A stretch of DNA of 35,292 bases from positions 1 through 35,292 of the forward strand of contig CAYUDC010000017.1 of NCBI GenBank assembly GCA_964443415.1, in the 5' to 3' direction. The position numbers were made by a program, and so were the translations under genes. Under the pieces are notes generated by a model, which had not been told where the DNA came from, did not search any database, and worked only from the letters and a program-made list of their open reading frames with translations. This DNA is from B1 sp964443415. GTDB lineage: Bacteria; Bacteroidota; Bacteroidia; UKL13-3. Shown here in pieces: positions 33,715 to 35,292 of this stretch (positions are counted from its first letter, which is position 1; each line of letters begins with the position of its first letter).

Positions 33715-35123
33715 TATTTAAGTTCTAATAATGCTATATTTTCAACATGGTGGGTATGCGGAAACATATCTACCGCTTGAACCTGTGTTACATTATATTT
33801 CTCCTGCATTAAAGCGATATCTCTCGCTTGAGTAGCAGGATTACAACTAACATATACTATTTTCTTCGGTTCAACCCGTAACAACTGCTCTATCACATCT
33901 TGGTGCATGCCCGCCCTTGGAGGATCTGTAATCACCACATCTGGCTTGCCATTGGCTTCGATAAATGTTTCAGTTAACAAATCTTTCATATCTCCGGCAA
34001 AGAAATGAGTATGATTAATGTGATTTAATTGAGCATTTATCTTAGCATCTTCAATGGCTTGCGGTACATACTCTATACCTACCACTTTAGCTGCTAATTT
34101 TGATACAAATAACGCGATGGTTCCAACACCTGTGTATAAATCATACACCAATTCTTTTCCTGTTAAACCTGCCATTTTTCTGGCCTCACTATAAAGGTTG
34201 AGTGTTTGTAAGGTATTGGTTTGAAAGAAGGATTTAGGGCCAATTTTAAACTTAAACTCTTCGAGTGATTCGATTAAATGGTCGTTGCCAGAAAACAATT
34301 TTATTTCTAAATCGTGTATGGTGTCATTTAATTTATCATTCACCACATACATTAAAGAACTTATTTGAGGGAAACTATCTTTAATATGGGTTAAGAGGGC
34401 CTCTATCTTATCCTCTTTTGCTTCGCCAAAACTCACTACCAGCATCCATTCGCCTTTACTATTGTTGCGTAGCATAAGGTTGCGCATGAGCCCAGTTTTG
34501 CCATACAAATTAAAAAAATCGTAATCATTTTCCTTACAAAACTTACCAATGCTATTTCTAATTTCATTTTGCAAAGGGTGCATTAAGTAACAAGTTTCTA
34601 CCTCAAAAACTTTGTCGAACCTACCCGGAATATGAAATCCTAATCCTGCATTGGTGGCCTTGTCTAGTGTGCCAATATCCTCTTTGTTGGTTAACCATTT
34701 TCTATCGGTAAAACTAAACTCTACCTTGTTTCTATAGTATTCGGTTTGAACCGAACCGATAATAGGATTGAGTGGAGGAAAGGGGAATTTGCCCAGCCTT
34801 TCGAACGCATCTTGTACTTGTTGTTGTTTGTATTTTAGCTGAGCCGAATAGCTCATTTGTTGCCATTTGCAGCCGCCACAAGTCCCAAAATGCGCGCAAA
34901 AAGTAGCAACTCTGTCTTCGCTTGCTTTTTCTAATTCAGTAATTCTAGCAAATTCAAAGCGTTTCTTTATTTCATAAACTTTTGCAGAAACAATATCGCC
35001 TGGTACCGCATGGTCTACCATGATTACCTTGCCCTCATGGCGCGCGATACATTTACCTTCACTACCTGCATTTTCAATACTCAGTGAAGAGTATTGATTA
35101 AAAACTTTTCTTTTTTTTGACAT
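33714..35123 (-). CDS. rlmD: 23S rRNA (uracil-5-)-methyltransferase RlmD-like
   Basis: This is a SAM-dependent enzyme that makes 5-methyluridine in 23S rRNA. Residues 10-60 form the TRAM RNA-binding domain. The iron-sulfur site has C76, C82 and C85 (CAHFGTCGGC) and C178 (ETCYLM). The catalytic half contains VYDLYTGVGTIALFV (SAM motif I), ITDPPRAGMH and VYVSCNPATQARD (nucleophile Cys). RlmD is the best fit, but RlmC/TrmA-family relatives share the fold. It lies 1 base after murB and overlaps the next gene. Two palindrome copies encode RVEPK and SVQTE. Confidence 0.92.
   Translation of the reverse strand: MSKKRKVFNQYSSLSIENAGSEGKCIARHEGKVIMVDHAVPGDIVSAKVYEIKKRFEFARITELEKASEDRVATFCAHFGTCGGCKWQQMSYSAQLKYKQQQVQDAFERLGKFPFPPLNPIIGSVQTEYYRNKVEFSFTDRKWLTNKEDIGTLDKATNAGLGFHIPGRFDKVFEVETCYLMHPLQNEIRNSIGKFCKENDYDFFNLYGKTGLMRNLMLRNNSKGEWMLVVSFGEAKEDKIEALLTHIKDSFPQISSLMYVVNDKLNDTIHDLEIKLFSGNDHLIESLEEFKFKIGPKSFFQTNTLQTLNLYSEARKMAGLTGKELVYDLYTGVGTIALFVSKLAAKVVGIEYVPQAIEDAKINAQLNHINHTHFFAGDMKDLLTETFIEANGKPDVVITDPPRAGMHQDVIEQLLRVEPKKIVYVSCNPATQARDIALMQEKYNVTQVQAVDMFPHTHHVENIALLELK
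33868..33877. repeat. dispersed palindrome copy 13, GGTTCAACCC (in rlmD)
   Basis: The flanked form is TTCGGTTCAACCCGTAA. On the minus strand it encodes RVEPKK, close to the catalytic VYVSCNP block. Confidence 0.7.
34743..34752. repeat. dispersed palindrome copy 14, GGTTTGAACC (in rlmD)
   Basis: The flanked form is TTCGGTTTGAACCGAA, a palindrome except for the TG centre. On the minus strand it encodes SVQTE, a different frame from copy 13 in the same gene. Confidence 0.8.
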
Positions 35124-35124
35124 T

Positions 35125-35292
35125 TTATATGATGTTCACTTCAGGGATAATATGAATGCCATATTTATCCCTTACCGAATTCTGAATTTCTAAGGCTAAA
35201 CGATATATTTCATACCCAGTAGCATTGCCATAATTAACCAATACCAAGGCTTGGTTTTTATGCGCCCCAGTATTGCCAATCACCTTGCCTTT
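35125..35292 (-). CDS. murB: UDP-N-acetylenolpyruvoylglucosamine reductase, C-terminal part
   Basis: Only the last 55 codons and the TAA at 35125-35127 are in the window. They read KGKVIGNTGAHKNQALVLVN, then YGNATGYEIYR, and end HIIPEVNII. The GxTGAHxxQALVLVN segment and the final PEVNII, with its catalytic Glu, identify MurB, which reduces enolpyruvyl-UDP-GlcNAc in peptidoglycan synthesis. The gene runs off the right edge. It is 1 base ahead of the rlmD start codon, so the two are likely one transcript. Confidence 0.93.
   Translation of the reverse strand, partial: KGKVIGNTGAHKNQALVLVNYGNATGYEIYRLALEIQNSVRDKYGIHIIPEVNII

Noticed and set aside
8..34752. GGTTCAAACC copies as tRNA T-arm/B-box remnants
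   Set aside because: The T-loop consensus is 11 bases (GGTTCRANTCC). These cores are 10 bases, near-palindromic, mostly inside intact genes and have no acceptor or anticodon stems around them.
8..34752. Palindromes as intrinsic terminators
   Set aside because: They lie inside open reading frames that continue through them, the arms are only 4-7 bases, and there is no consistent U-tract at the end.
1..35292. CRISPR arrays, insertion sequences, prophage or rRNA/tRNA genes
   Set aside because: No direct repeats with regular spacers, no transposase or inverted terminal repeats, and no tRNA-like cloverleaf was seen; XerD is the housekeeping type.

Overview
The window is a 35.3 kb piece of a chromosome from a member of the Bacteroidota. 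It is AT-leaning, roughly 40% GC by eye. The evidence is a secreted protein with a type IX secretion sorting domain, a DUF4293 membrane protein, Omp28/thioredoxin-type and other lipoproteins, SPOR and FadL-like envelope proteins, a long SecA, and promoters of the Bacteroidota type (TTG, about 19-20 bases, then TAnnTTTG). Genus cannot be fixed from the sequence. Three runs of exactly 100 N (1819-1918, 5268-5367, 9038-9137) are assembly gaps and each breaks a gene, so translations across them are not reliable.

Layout. 1-2825: a PIF1-type helicase whose end is lost in gap 1, converging on xerD. 2891-8679: minus-strand genes, namely a thioredoxin-like lipoprotein, then the run DUF4293 - hisS - hutH - nadC, with a beta-barrel-like protein upstream. 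8682-10318: an M48 peptidase broken by gap 3 and an open C-terminal fragment on the other side. 10411-12650: two plus-strand exported proteins of unknown function. 12653-24870: eleven closely packed minus-strand genes, in transcription order secA, deoC, SPOR protein, FAH-family hydrolase, methyltransferase, FAD oxidoreductase, SDR, flavin reductase, iron-sulfur photolyase, msrA, aldehyde dehydrogenase. 25090-27294: proS and an unknown gene. 27383-30375: a tryptophan-rich lipoprotein followed by a FadL-like porin. 30444-32268: a T9SS cargo protein, aroQ and a lipoprotein. 32322-35292: murB (end only) - rlmD - small protein - glycosyltransferase. There is no gene-free stretch over 300 bases; the longest is 24871-25089.

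Most genes are housekeeping. The most unusual protein-level set is 12653-19431, where a four-cysteine (FeS-BCP) photolyase is packed with a flavin reductase, an SDR lacking its catalytic tyrosine, a lipoprotein MsrA and an aldehyde dehydrogenase. This looks like a light or oxidative damage response unit (inference). It is preceded by a methyltransferase/FAD-oxidoreductase pair of the kind often linked to type III polyketide synthases.

The strongest unexplained signal is at the DNA level. A dispersed near-perfect palindrome, GGKTYRAMCC (usually TTYGGKTYRAMCCRAA), occurs 14 times, against about 0.3 expected by base composition. Most copies lie inside genes, in all three reading frames, so selection or insertion acts on the DNA and not on one protein motif. 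One copy is a perfect 16-bp palindrome in a 33-bp intergenic gap. It behaves like an iterated genome palindrome (compare cyanobacterial HIP1), and its function here is unknown.
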